NCBI RefSeq assembly: GCF_965223285.1
Contig: NZ_OZ244997.1
Coordinates: 1,674,001-1,738,000 of the forward strand
Length of the DNA stretch: 64,000 nucleotides
From: Leptofilum sp965223285
Lineage (GTDB): Bacteria; Chloroflexota; Anaerolineae; Promineifilales; Promineifilaceae
Reading direction: 5' to 3'
Shown in pieces: positions 52,002 to 61,107 of this stretch. The first letter of the stretch is position 1, and each line of letters starts with the position of its first letter. Position numbers and translations under genes: made by a program. Under the pieces are notes generated by a model, which saw nothing but the letters and a program-made list of their open reading frames with translations, was not told the origin of the DNA and made no database searches.

Positions 52002-52670
52002 ATGGACGATGTTCTAAATCTAACGGCCCCCGATCTTCGGCTAGATACTTTGGCGATCAATCTATTGCTAGCCATTGTACTGGCTAGCTTTGCTGCTTGG
52101 TTTTACGTCCACTTTGGCCGCTCTTTATCCAATCGCTCTCGTTTTGCAAACAACCTACCGCCGCTGGCGGTCACGACCGTTCTCATCATTTCTGTTGTTC
52201 AATCCTCGCTGGCCCTATCATTGGGCTTAGTCGGTGCACTTTCAATCGTTCGTTTCCGCACGGCCATCAAGGAGCCGGAGGAGCTGGTTTTTCTCTTTCT
52301 GGCTATCGCCATTGGCTTGGGTATTGGGGCAAACCATCGCTTACCAACAACAATGGCTGTTGCCATTATCCTGGCTTACTTGTATCTGCGCCTCCAAATA
52401 ACTGTTCGTAACCAAAAAAGCAACCTCTACATCAATATTGCGGTTGATGATACAGAGGCCACGTTTGCCGATCTCAAGAAAATTGTGCAGCAATTTACAG
52501 AGATGGCTGAACTACGTCGGCTGGATGCAGCATCGGGAAGCATTAATGTTGCCTGGATGCTGCAAGTGCAGTCGGTAGACGATCTTGCGCCCCTCATTGC
52601 GGCTGTCCAGGCGCGTTATCCTGGTGCCGAACTCAGCTTTGTCGAACAAACCAATATGTTGACCGCTTGA
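52002..52670 (+). CDS. DUF4956 family membrane protein
   Basis: 222 residues with four membrane helices (about 18-38, 53-75, 82-100, 105-140) and a soluble C-terminal domain. The motif GLVGALSIVRFRTAIKEPEE is typical of DUF4956 proteins, which are usually encoded next to VTC-domain genes; that is the case here. It starts 13 bases before the VTC gene ends of the pair are read together. The role in polyphosphate or envelope work is not known. Confidence 0.9.
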   Translation: MDDVLNLTAPDLRLDTLAINLLLAIVLASFAAWFYVHFGRSLSNRSRFANNLPPLAVTTVLIISVVQSSLALSLGLVGALSIVRFRTAIKEPEELVFLFLAIAIGLGIGANHRLPTTMAVAIILAYLYLRLQITVRNQKSNLYINIAVDDTEATFADLKKIVQQFTEMAELRRLDAASGSINVAWMLQVQSVDDLAPLIAAVQARYPGAELSFVEQTNMLTA

Positions 52671-52682
52671 GCAAATTGACGT

Positions 52683-53354
52683 ATGGATCCCTTGCGTTAT
52701 GAACTGAAACTGGTGGCTCCTGTTGTGGCTTTGCCCTCTTTATGCGTATTGTTACGCAGCCATCCTGAATGTTTTCGTCAACATTACCCACCACGACAGG
52801 TTAACTCCATCTATTTTGATACCTCTGACCTTCAGAGCTATCAGGCCAATTTAATTGGCAATGCCTGGCGTAATAAGCTGCGTTTGCGCTGGTATGGTGT
52901 AGCGAACGGCCGTACTCTGGCCCGCCTAGAACTCAAGCATAAAAATAACATGCTAGGGTACAAATCCGTTGTCCGGCTCACGGAGCCTATTGAACTGACG
53001 CAGACCTGGGATAAGCTCCAAAGGCACCTTCGGCGTCTAACCCCGCAAGCCTGGCATATTCCCCTCCGGGAAGCAACGCAACCGACATTGCTTACCAAAT
53101 ATTTTCGTGAATACTTTATTTCGGCTGATGGGGTAATCCGTGTTACGCTGGATTATAAGTTAAAGGCGTACGATCAACGCTTGTCCCGTTCGCCGAACCT
53201 AAGATATGCGTTGCCTGCCACAAACCAGATGGTTGTAGAGATAAAAGCGCCAGCGGCCGCTGCCGAACGCCTTGAAGAAGCTGTCACTTATCTCCCCTTT
53301 AAGCGGGTACGTCATTCCAAATATGTCAATGGCCTTCGTGCCTTTTTATCTTAA
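52683..53354 (+). CDS. VTC-domain protein, polyphosphate polymerase-like
   Basis: 223 residues of the VTC tunnel fold. Basic and acidic residues of the active tunnel are seen in RYELKLV, NSIYFDT, NKLRLRWY, ELKHKNN, VEIKAPA and HSKYVNG. In yeast Vtc4 this fold polymerises ATP-derived phosphate; bacterial members are only partly characterised. It is 13 bases downstream of the DUF4956 gene and eight bases upstream of a large membrane protein gene, so all three are likely one transcript. Confidence 0.92.
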   Translation: MDPLRYELKLVAPVVALPSLCVLLRSHPECFRQHYPPRQVNSIYFDTSDLQSYQANLIGNAWRNKLRLRWYGVANGRTLARLELKHKNNMLGYKSVVRLTEPIELTQTWDKLQRHLRRLTPQAWHIPLREATQPTLLTKYFREYFISADGVIRVTLDYKLKAYDQRLSRSPNLRYALPATNQMVVEIKAPAAAAERLEEAVTYLPFKRVRHSKYVNGLRAFLS

Positions 53355-53361
53355 GAGGCAT

Positions 53362-55509
53362 ATGCTTAAGTCGCTTGAGCGCTTCCTCCCCGCCCTGATT
53401 CTTGTTTTGTCTCTGCTCTTAGCTTTCATGTGGCGGCCACTGTTGACCGATGCTGCTTATGGTTTACTCGGCTACGCGACACAAGTGCAAAACATGCAGA
53501 GCGTTTCTCTTACTAATTTAGTCACATCCCCCCCTCTTTCACCCCTATGGGCCTTGGTTTTAGCCCTCGTCAATAATGCCTGGCTAGCCGCCCTGTTGGG
53601 GGCAGCCGGCTGGACTGCTGCCAGCCTACAGTTTAGGCAGGTACTTACAAGTTTAGAGTATCCCTGGCTAGCCACGTTAGGTGCCTTACTTTTGGTCCTG
53701 AATCCGATTCAGTTTAGCAGCTTAGGGTTGCCGCTTGGCTGGCTCTTAGCTCTGGCCTTCAGGGTGGTTTCTGAGCGTTCGCGTCCGCTTTGGCACAATT
53801 TACTATCGTTTCTGTTTATGTTTCTCATTTGGCCGGACTGGTCGCTGGTTGTATTAGCGTTGGGCTGGGTCGTTAGACGTCACCCAAAACGATGGGTTTG
53901 GCTTTTAGCAGCCGCCAGTTCAGTAACCATTGTACTCTTCCGGTCGTCAGAATTGGCTTGGCCGACGTGGGGTGATTGGGTCGCCGTGAACGGCCGTATT
54001 TTTTACGAGAGTCAACTTTATTGGGTGGCTGTACCGTTGCTGCTTTGGGGATTGATCACGATTTTTAAGCAGCCCACAGCACACACACCTCTATGGCTAT
54101 GGCTGGCCTGGGCAGCGTTGGCATTACTTACTGATCCTTTATTGGGCCAAGCTGTTTTAGCCGTCGCTGCAATTTGGTTGGTTTTACTGGGCTTACAGGA
54201 AGCAATTGAGTGGCAGCAACGCCAGACCATCCTGACGATTGCCGTCCCAGCAGACAAGATTTTGACGGCAGCAGTGGGCAGCCTGTTGGTCGCCGCCTTC
54301 ACAATGTCTTTGTTTATGCGCTATCGATTGCGCCCCTGGCAGCAGCATCAAGCCGAAGCCGAGATCGCTACCTGGTTTACCGCACAGAAGATTGACCCAC
54401 AGACAATTGCTGGCTCCAACCATTTGGGTTGGCTATTAAACAGCCAGTCCGTGACTTGGGCAGAGGAAGAGACAGTGGGCGGCTATGGTATGGTTTTGGC
54501 AGCGGCACAGCCTGAATGGATTGTGAGCGAACCCACGTTGGCCTGGCAGCAGCTTTCCAACAGCAACTGGTTCAAGAGCTGGTATGACGCAGTTTATGAA
54601 ACAACCAATGAGGAACGGCCGTTAACCCTTTGGCAAAAAAGTGGCCCGCTCGATGATAGGATACCCATCCAGCCTATAGCCGTCACGACACCGCTCAATC
54701 TTGCCGTCACGGGCTACCGCTATGATCCCCTGATTATGGAACCTGGGGGTACGCTGACAGTCTCCCTGATCATGGAGGCCACTGGATCAGTCGCTCCTTT
54801 CAATACCGTTATCAACATTACCCACCCTGCGGAAGGAACACCTTACGCTCAGGTGGATGTCATTGCGCCAGATAATATCTCTGCTGATTGGTGGCAAGCA
54901 GGACAATCATTGTCGCTGGAACGTTCGCTGACTGTGGTGCCTGAGATTCCCGTAGGCGCTTACCCTGTGACACTTATCCTGCGCGAGACGATTGGCAGCG
55001 AACCGCTGGCACTCTACCGGGATGGCGATACGAATCCTCTGGACCGAATTGTGTTGGGCTATGTCGCTATTCCGTGGTCAGGCGAACCATCGGGAACGGT
55101 GCTAAACGCTGCTTTTGACGATGGCATACGTCTTTATTCGGCCAATCTGGAAGGGCGCGTTTCCCCTGGGGAGCAGCTGCTGGTTACGCTTTTCTGGCAA
55201 ACTGAACAGACACCAACGCAAAACTACACGGTTTTTGTCCATCTAGTTGATGAAGCGGGCAATTGGGTGGCAGGTTCTGACAGCGTGCCCTTTAACGGCC
55301 GTTACCCAACTCAGGGTTGGCATCCAGGGAGTACGATCCCTCACGAACATCACCTAGACCTTCCCCCTGATCTACCGCCGGGCACTTACTTTTTACAAAC
55401 CGGGGTTTACTTACCCGCAACTGGTGAGCGTCTTTTGGTGACCACTGAAGCTGGCGAGCAACCGCCAAATCGCGGGCTGCTATTGCAAACGTTTGAGATC
55501 GAGCCGTAG
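53362..55509 (+). CDS. large multi-spanning membrane protein with C-terminal beta domain
   Basis: 715 residues. About ten membrane helices in residues 8-330 alternate with short loops, a layout like GT-C (PMT/ArnT-type) glycosyltransferases, but no clear DxD motif was found. The C-terminal half is a soluble, beta-rich region (GGTLTVSLIMEATG, FVHLVDEAGNWVAGSDSVPF) seen in Chloroflexota membrane proteins. ATG 53362 follows AAGAGG; longer frames overlap the VTC gene. It ends 21 bases from the convergent CotH gene. Substrate unknown. Confidence 0.75.
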   Translation: MLKSLERFLPALILVLSLLLAFMWRPLLTDAAYGLLGYATQVQNMQSVSLTNLVTSPPLSPLWALVLALVNNAWLAALLGAAGWTAASLQFRQVLTSLEYPWLATLGALLLVLNPIQFSSLGLPLGWLLALAFRVVSERSRPLWHNLLSFLFMFLIWPDWSLVVLALGWVVRRHPKRWVWLLAAASSVTIVLFRSSELAWPTWGDWVAVNGRIFYESQLYWVAVPLLLWGLITIFKQPTAHTPLWLWLAWAALALLTDPLLGQAVLAVAAIWLVLLGLQEAIEWQQRQTILTIAVPADKILTAAVGSLLVAAFTMSLFMRYRLRPWQQHQAEAEIATWFTAQKIDPQTIAGSNHLGWLLNSQSVTWAEEETVGGYGMVLAAAQPEWIVSEPTLAWQQLSNSNWFKSWYDAVYETTNEERPLTLWQKSGPLDDRIPIQPIAVTTPLNLAVTGYRYDPLIMEPGGTLTVSLIMEATGSVAPFNTVINITHPAEGTPYAQVDVIAPDNISADWWQAGQSLSLERSLTVVPEIPVGAYPVTLILRETIGSEPLALYRDGDTNPLDRIVLGYVAIPWSGEPSGTVLNAAFDDGIRLYSANLEGRVSPGEQLLVTLFWQTEQTPTQNYTVFVHLVDEAGNWVAGSDSVPFNGRYPTQGWHPGSTIPHEHHLDLPPDLPPGTYFLQTGVYLPATGERLLVTTEAGEQPPNRGLLLQTFEIEP

Positions 55510-55530
55510 CTGCACCTAATTTTCTGTTGC

Positions 55531-57354
55531 TCAGCGACGTTCAAAGATGGGCTGGAATGTTTGGTCGCCCGTGACCAACCATGAGAGCTGCGCCTCTGGG
55601 GGCAAGGTTGGATCGGCCCAGCCGACAAACAGATAGCCGTCAGGGGGTGTGGCTGTTATTGTAATGGTTGTGTCCATGAAGTATTGACCCTGCCAACTTT
55701 GGCTGGTGGTAATTGAATTATTTAGCGTGAGACGGCCGTTAGTAGAGGGGGCTATCAATGTGATGGTAGCTAAACCACCCAAATTGAAGCCCTCAATATG
55801 ATGTTGGCGAACAAAATCGGGTCGTTCAAGAACGTAGCTACGCATCTCAGCAACGCTGCCTTCCCACCTGCCTGGACTGCTCCACAGGTCGGTTTCAAAG
55901 TGCATGTCGGGCTGCATCTCGGCTGCCATCGCATCCAAACGGCTAGCAACATTATCGGGAGCCAGGGTCGTATTTAAGAGATCGGCCAGCCTCACTAAAT
56001 AGGTGTTCCGATAGCTTTCTTGCTCCAGAAGCAAGCGGAGCAGTGAGGCACCTTGTTCAAAACCAGGCTGCTCATTGGTATAGAGCCAATTTACCATGTC
56101 GATAGATACATCGCTCCACGGTTTCAAACCAAAGGCATAATCAACGTCCCATAACAGCCAACGCCAACGCTCATCGTCACCGGTGGGACGAAACTGTTTG
56201 ACATTGTTGCGCAGCCAGTCGGTATTGCCACTATACATTTGCAAAATAACGTAATCCCAAAAATTAGCAAAGTCAATCCGTTCAGCCAGTTGAGCCTGGA
56301 CAGCGAGGTCCGCCAGGTCATTTGTTTGCACATCGTTTAGAACAGTAAGCCATTCATCACGCGCACTTATGGCGGCACTGTTTGTGGTTGAGTTGGTATC
56401 GACTAGGGGCTCGTCGTTTAGACCCAGCGAGCCCAGGTCGCCCGAAATGGTGAACAGTTGCGCCCCCTGAAAACCGTAATAATCTTCCAGGTAGCGTTCA
56501 GTTATTTCGGTGCGCAGCTGGTAGACACCTTGTAGTTGGCCGTTGATAAAAAGGAGAACAGGACGAGTTTGAGCAGACAGGGCATGGGTATCGGCCGCTA
56601 AATCATAGAGCAAAGCCGCTCGCAGCAAAGTCCAATTGGCACCATATTCGGGGGCTGCGTAATCTTGCCCACCGGCATGAAGCACAAGACGATCCCAACG
56701 GCCGTTTTCGCCATAAAGGGGGTAATCAAGACGGCCGTTCCCATAATCATTCCGAAAATAGATACGCAAAGATTTCTTGGGGTAGCCGCGTGAGGCTGAG
56801 CCATGAATACGGAGCCCCGCCGCTGTGGTGAAGGCCAATCCTGGTGGATTGTCGCTCATGCCACCCTCAAAAAACATCAGATGGGCTTCACGCTCCCAAG
56901 CGCGACCACGATTAAAGGGATTGGCCCAGATACCTTGTTCACTACCCCACATCACTTCTGGCTCGATAATGATGGATAAAAGGGGGAGTGATGTTTCCAG
57001 GCCGATAATATAAGTAGCGAACTGTTCGGGGCCAAGTTCGCCATTGGTGAGCAGGCGACGCGCCCGAACAACATAGACCCCATCATCAACCAGCGGAATG
57101 GGAGCTTGATAACGCAGTCCGGCTGTTATGGGCTCGCTGCCATCAAGGGTGTAGCGGATTTCACCTTGCCCCTGGTCAATACTTATTTGGAGCAGCAAGG
57201 GATAGGCATAAGCACCTGAGGGGACGGAGAATTGCAGCGTGCCACCGGTATCGGCAGGGGGATTCACAATGGATTGCCAGAAGAGCAAAATGAGTGCCGG
57301 AAGGATGGCAGCAGCAGCTAGAAATAGATGTTTATGCCTCTCCTGGGTTCTCAT
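55531..57354 (-). CDS. CotH-kinase family protein with chitobiase-like N-terminal domain
   Basis: 607 residues. A signal anchor (residues 10-28), then a beta domain with GEIRYTLDGSEPITAG (chitobiase/FN3-like), then the CotH kinase fold with GLRIHGSASRGYPKKSLRI, LLFINGQLQGVYQL, GNTDWLRNNVKQF and LLWDVDYAFG, the motifs that carry the ATP- and metal-binding residues. A C-terminal beta domain (ITITATPPDGYLFVGWAD) follows. CotH phosphorylates spore-coat proteins in Bacillus. The neighbourhood of DUF4956, VTC and CotH is a recurring one in bacteria. It is encoded convergently to the VTC genes. Confidence 0.92.
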   Translation of the reverse strand: MRTQERHKHLFLAAAAILPALILLFWQSIVNPPADTGGTLQFSVPSGAYAYPLLLQISIDQGQGEIRYTLDGSEPITAGLRYQAPIPLVDDGVYVVRARRLLTNGELGPEQFATYIIGLETSLPLLSIIIEPEVMWGSEQGIWANPFNRGRAWEREAHLMFFEGGMSDNPPGLAFTTAAGLRIHGSASRGYPKKSLRIYFRNDYGNGRLDYPLYGENGRWDRLVLHAGGQDYAAPEYGANWTLLRAALLYDLAADTHALSAQTRPVLLFINGQLQGVYQLRTEITERYLEDYYGFQGAQLFTISGDLGSLGLNDEPLVDTNSTTNSAAISARDEWLTVLNDVQTNDLADLAVQAQLAERIDFANFWDYVILQMYSGNTDWLRNNVKQFRPTGDDERWRWLLWDVDYAFGLKPWSDVSIDMVNWLYTNEQPGFEQGASLLRLLLEQESYRNTYLVRLADLLNTTLAPDNVASRLDAMAAEMQPDMHFETDLWSSPGRWEGSVAEMRSYVLERPDFVRQHHIEGFNLGGLATITLIAPSTNGRLTLNNSITTSQSWQGQYFMDTTITITATPPDGYLFVGWADPTLPPEAQLSWLVTGDQTFQPIFERR

Positions 57355-57370
57355 AAGCTAAAATACATCG

Positions 57371-57404
57371 ATGTGACAGTCACATTTGGAAGTGACTGTC
57401 ACAT
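57371..57404. repeat. double GTGAC-N-GTCAC palindrome
   Basis: ATGTGACAGTCAC (57371-57383) and GTGACTGTCACAT (57392-57404): 13-bp inverted arms, each itself a palindrome around one base. It lies upstream of the CotH gene start (57354). A further perfect palindrome CACAGATCTGTG is at 57411-57422. Confidence 0.7.
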
Positions 57405-57426
57405 ACTCAGCACAGATCTGTGAAGA

Positions 57427-58239
57427 TCACTCTTCTTCACCAAACAGTTCTTCGAGGAAATCAATCACGGCGTCGTTGAAGACGTCTGGCTGCTCCAGAT
57501 TGGGCAAATGGCCTGCTTCGGGGATGAGCACCAGTTCGGAATCGGGGATAGCTTTATGCATCGCTTCTGCTTCGGTGGGCGGGATGAGCGTATCGTCTGC
57601 ACCGTGAATGATTAGAACTGGCACGTCAATATCACCTAGCGTGGGTGTGGAATCTATGCGGTCACGCATGGCGGCTAGGGCCCCCACCACCCCATTTAGC
57701 GAAGCAGTGCTTATGATTTCCTGCACAAATTCCACCAATTCCGGGTCATTTTCATACGTTTTAGCGGCCATCATTTTGGGCAACATACCGCCAGAAACGG
57801 CCGTTGCCCCCTCATTTTTGGCTAACTCTGCCGCTTTGTCTCGCCCTGCCTTGCCTTCTGGGGAATCAGCACCAGCTCGCGTAGCAGCCAAAATCAGCCC
57901 GGCCACGTGCTCTGGATAACGGCGGTAAAATTCCAGCGCAATGTACCCACCCATCGAGAGGCCGCAAACCACAAACGGCGTGGCCACATTGAGATACCCT
58001 AGTAGATCAGCACAATCATCCGCCAACTGGGTAATGGTGTATGGTCCTGGTACACTGTCTGAGTTGCCAAAGCCACGCAAGTCTGGCGCGATGATCCTGG
58101 CATAATCGCCCAAATCATCAAGCTGTGGCGTCCACATGCTGCTGCTCAGTGGAAAGCCGTGGATCAGCAGCAAAGCCGGTTTGTCGCAGGAATCCTGAAA
58201 CGCCATCACAAAATCATCTTCATGTTCTTCACTCATCAT
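57427..58239 (-). CDS. alpha/beta hydrolase (enol-lactonase-like)
   Basis: 270 residues. Seen: LLIHGFPLSSSMW, PDLRGFGNS, nucleophile Ser in GLSMGGYIALEF, acid in HGADDTLIPP and His in PEAGHLPNLEQP. The full catalytic triad is present, unlike the hydrolase at 1416-2207. Closest pattern is 3-oxoadipate enol-lactonase-like hydrolases, but the substrate cannot be told from sequence. Two ATGs (58239, 58236) follow GGAG. Confidence 0.9.
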   Translation of the reverse strand: MMSEEHEDDFVMAFQDSCDKPALLLIHGFPLSSSMWTPQLDDLGDYARIIAPDLRGFGNSDSVPGPYTITQLADDCADLLGYLNVATPFVVCGLSMGGYIALEFYRRYPEHVAGLILAATRAGADSPEGKAGRDKAAELAKNEGATAVSGGMLPKMMAAKTYENDPELVEFVQEIISTASLNGVVGALAAMRDRIDSTPTLGDIDVPVLIIHGADDTLIPPTEAEAMHKAIPDSELVLIPEAGHLPNLEQPDVFNDAVIDFLEELFGEEE

Positions 58240-58254
58240 TTTTCTCCATTTTTA

Positions 58255-58325
58255 TAGTGGTTAGTTGCTGGTTGCTGGTGGTTTGAAGCAGATGACCAAA
58301 CAAGCCTCTAACCACCAGCCACTAA
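58255..58325. repeat. GGTTAG/GCTGGTGGTT stuttered intergenic inverted repeat
   Basis: GTGGTTAGTTGCTGGTTGC and GCTGGTGGTT on the left, AACCACCAGCCACT on the right; GCTGGTGGTT pairs perfectly with AACCACCAGC. It lies between prs and the hydrolase gene. Confidence 0.6.
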
Positions 58326-58328
58326 ATT

Positions 58329-59309
58329 TCATGTTTCCATTCCCTCAAATAGCTCGCCAATGGAGCGGCGCAGGTAGTTTTGGCGAATGGCTTCGGCAAA
58401 GACGTTGCCGACGGAGATAACTTTAAGATTGGGCGGTCGGCGGTCAGACGGCCGTTCCACCGTGTCTGTGGTAATAATCTCCTGAATTTGAGGAATAGAT
58501 TTTATGCGGTCCAACGCTGGCCCCAAAAACAGCCCGTGGGTACAAATGAGCGATATTTTTTCAACTCCACTTTCCACCAGCACCTCACTCAATTCAACAA
58601 CAGAGCCAGCCGTAGCAATCTCATCATCATACACGTAGGCGTGCTTGAACCCTTCTACCTGCCGCCGAATCAAGCCGCCAATTTTCACCTCAGTGTCTGA
58701 GATGCGCGTTTTGTCGGCGGAGGCGATGGGCAGACCCAACCCGGCGGCAAACCGCGCCGCAGGCTTGGCGCGGCCCATGTCTGGGGCTACCACCACATCG
58801 CGACTTGGGTCTAACGGCCGTTGCCGGATAAATTGCTCCAGCGTCATCCGAGCCGTCAGCGGATCGGCCGGAATGCTGAAAAAGCCGTGCACCTGTGGCG
58901 AATGCAGCGTCATCGTCATCACGTGCGTAGCCCCAGAAGAGTGCAGCAGGTCCGCAATTAGCCGCGCCGTAATAGAAATGCGCGGCGCATCTTTTTTGTC
59001 TGAACGCGCGTAAGAAAAGTAGGGAATAATGGCGTGAATCTCTCTGGCAGCGGCACTTTTGGCAATGTCTAACATCATCAGCAGCTCTACCAGATGGTCA
59101 CTCACGGGCGGCGTTAAAGATTGCACAATGTACACAATGCGCCCACGCACGCTGGCCCCGAGCTGCACAAACAAGTTGTCATTGCTAAACCTGGAAAACT
59201 TAGTTTCTTCGAGGGGGATTTGCAAATGTTCGCCAATCTTTTGAGCCAGTGGCACGTTAGAACGGCCGCTGAACAACCGCACATCATCTGGGTCTAAATT
59301 TCGGGTCAT
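58329..59309 (-). CDS. prs: ribose-phosphate pyrophosphokinase
   Basis: 326 residues. Seen: RLFSGRSNVPLAQKI, KFSRFSNDNLFVQLGASVRG, IPYFSYARSDKKD, HSPQVHGFF and the PRPP loop VYDDEIATAGSVVELSE. The middle region APDMGRAKPAARFA differs somewhat from the usual SPDxGG pattern, so it may be a divergent member. It makes PRPP from ribose-5-phosphate and ATP. ATG 59309 has AGGAG at proper spacing. aat lies upstream on the same strand. Confidence 0.93.
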   Translation of the reverse strand: MTRNLDPDDVRLFSGRSNVPLAQKIGEHLQIPLEETKFSRFSNDNLFVQLGASVRGRIVYIVQSLTPPVSDHLVELLMMLDIAKSAAAREIHAIIPYFSYARSDKKDAPRISITARLIADLLHSSGATHVMTMTLHSPQVHGFFSIPADPLTARMTLEQFIRQRPLDPSRDVVVAPDMGRAKPAARFAAGLGLPIASADKTRISDTEVKIGGLIRRQVEGFKHAYVYDDEIATAGSVVELSEVLVESGVEKISLICTHGLFLGPALDRIKSIPQIQEIITTDTVERPSDRRPPNLKVISVGNVFAEAIRQNYLRRSIGELFEGMET

Positions 59310-59352
59310 CTTCTTCTCCTGTGTTTTCAATGCGCCTCAATAGGTTTTATCT

Positions 59353-59997
59353 TTAGCGAAAGGTTGTTGGCAGCAGCAAGGCTCGGCCTAACTTAAGTTT
59401 GTACATAGTGGCAGGAATCTCAACTGCGCCAAATGTACGCAAATGCTCTGTCATAAATTGGATGTCGAGCAAACTATATTGACGTTCATTAAGATGGGCT
59501 ACCAAAAAAGCCAGGGCCACTTTGCTACTGTCTCGCACCTTGCTAAACATACTCTCTCCAGCAAAAAAGCCACCAATGGCCACGCCATACAGGCCACCGA
59601 CCAAGGCATTCCCCTGCCACGCCTCCACGCTGTGGGCAAAGCCTAGCCGGTGCAGCCGAATGTACGCTTGCATGATCTCTTCGCTAATCCAGGTGTCTTC
59701 CCGATCCGGTGCCGGGGCAGCACACGCCTCGATGACGGCCGTAAAGGCACTGTCTATACGAATTTCAAACTGCTGCTTGTGAATAGTGCGGCGGAGAGAG
59801 CGTGAAACATGGAAATGATCTAGAGGAATGATAGCTCTGGGATCGGGATCGTACCAGAAGATACGGCCGTCTTCATACGCCATTGGAAAAACGCCTTGGC
59901 AATAGGCCGAGAGCAGCACCTGAGGAGAAAGAAAGCTATCCACTAGATTTTTGCCGGACTGTACTACCCAAACGTCAGCGATGGCTCCTGGGCACAT
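59353..59997 (-). CDS. aat: leucyl/phenylalanyl-tRNA-protein transferase
   Basis: 214 residues from ATG 59997. Seen: AYCQGVFPMAYEDGRIFWYDP, DPRAIIPLDHFHVSRSLRR, HSVEAWQGNALVGGLYGVAI, GGFFAGESMFS and LLDIQFMTEHLRTFGAVEI, the complete Aat set. It adds Leu or Phe to proteins with N-terminal Lys or Arg, marking them for ClpAP. It overlaps the end of the mvaB-like gene by about 34 bases; a GTG at about 59943 would avoid the overlap but shortens the N-terminus. Confidence 0.94.
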   Translation of the reverse strand: MCPGAIADVWVVQSGKNLVDSFLSPQVLLSAYCQGVFPMAYEDGRIFWYDPDPRAIIPLDHFHVSRSLRRTIHKQQFEIRIDSAFTAVIEACAAPAPDREDTWISEEIMQAYIRLHRLGFAHSVEAWQGNALVGGLYGVAIGGFFAGESMFSKVRDSSKVALAFLVAHLNERQYSLLDIQFMTEHLRTFGAVEIPATMYKLKLGRALLLPTTFR

Positions 59998-60890
59998 TGG
60001 CTTTCCCACCATTGCCGAATCCGACCACCAATCGGCCGTCCCACGTACCCCTCAATTTGATACACAACATCCCAAAGGCGCGCAAAATCCACGCCAGTTC
60101 CCAATCCTAGTTTGTATGCCAAAAAGACCAAATCTTCCGTTGCCAAATTGCCAGCCGCGCCAGGAGCAAACGGACAGCCTCCCAAGCCCCCTACGCTGCT
60201 GTCAAAAATGCGCACGCCAGCTTGCAACGCCGTGGTAGCATTGGCCAATCCTATTGCTTGCGTATCGTGCAGGTGAACCGCCAATTTTTGCATGTCCAAT
60301 CGTCGCCCCAAATTCTCCATAAGGTGCCCCACATCCAGCGGGTTGGCGTGGCCGATGGTGTCGGCAATCGCCAGCTCATCCGGCTCAAGCTGCCACAGCT
60401 TTTCTGCCAAGGCGATGGTACGGTGCGGCGGCGTTATGCCTTCAAACGGGCAAACCCAGGCCGTCATCACATAAATACGCGTCCATATGCCATCCCGCTG
60501 TGCCTGCGCCATCAAATCGCGCGTAATTTCGTAAGCTCGCTGCGATGACATGCGCGTATTTTTCTCGCTAAACGTTTCGGTGACCGAAACGCCAAAAGCC
60601 ATCGAACGACAACCTGCTGCCAAGGCACGGTCGTAGCCACGCTGGTTGAACACCAAGCCGATGAAATCATTTTGGGGCCAGGTGGTACGGCCGTATGCCA
60701 TCAACGCATCCGCATCTGCCATTTGCGGTACGGCTTTGGGATGTACAAAGCTGGTCAGCTCGATATGGTGCAAGCCCGCCGCCACCAAGCCAGCCACCAA
60801 CGCTTTTTTTTGCTCACTGTCAATAAGCTGGGCTTCATTTTGCAAACCGTCGCGGGGGCCAACCTCATAAATTTTTAGAGAGTCAGACAT
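59964..60890 (-). CDS. mvaB: hydroxymethylglutaryl-CoA lyase
   Basis: 308 residues, HMGL-like TIM barrel. Seen: VGPRDGLQNEAQ at the N-terminus, ELTSFVHPKAVPQMADA, IADTIGHANP, HLHDTQAIGLAN and the active-site loop GLGGCPFAPGAAGNLATEDL with the catalytic Cys. It cleaves HMG-CoA to acetoacetate and acetyl-CoA, used in leucine breakdown; the related acyl-CoA genes are 12 kb away. The start is the ATG at 60890. Confidence 0.95.
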   Translation of the reverse strand: MSDSLKIYEVGPRDGLQNEAQLIDSEQKKALVAGLVAAGLHHIELTSFVHPKAVPQMADADALMAYGRTTWPQNDFIGLVFNQRGYDRALAAGCRSMAFGVSVTETFSEKNTRMSSQRAYEITRDLMAQAQRDGIWTRIYVMTAWVCPFEGITPPHRTIALAEKLWQLEPDELAIADTIGHANPLDVGHLMENLGRRLDMQKLAVHLHDTQAIGLANATTALQAGVRIFDSSVGGLGGCPFAPGAAGNLATEDLVFLAYKLGLGTGVDFARLWDVVYQIEGYVGRPIGGRIRQWWESQCAQEPSLTFG

Positions 60891-61026
60891 AGGTATCTAT
60901 ACCAAACCATTGACTTGGGCAGGCCACTGTGGGGAATAACCTGCGGGAAATAGTTGGGCTAATCTTACCATAGTTCAGTATAGATTTTGTGATTGAAGAT
61001 ACAGATGACAGGTAGATTAGTGGCCG

Positions 61027-61055
61027 TCCACAAAAATTTAGCGGAATGGTGTGGA
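61027..61055. repeat. GTCCAC/GTGGAC inverted repeat
   Basis: GTCCAC near 61028 and GTGGAC near 61050, in the 216-base gap between mvaB and the rhodanese gene. The gap also holds AATAACCTGCGGGAA, like the hisS leader hairpin. No gene was found in this gap. Confidence 0.4.
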
Positions 61056-61107
61056 CAGCTTCAAGTAAGCAGCCACTTTATCCAGAAAGTTATTGTTGCC
61101 CGCTTAC

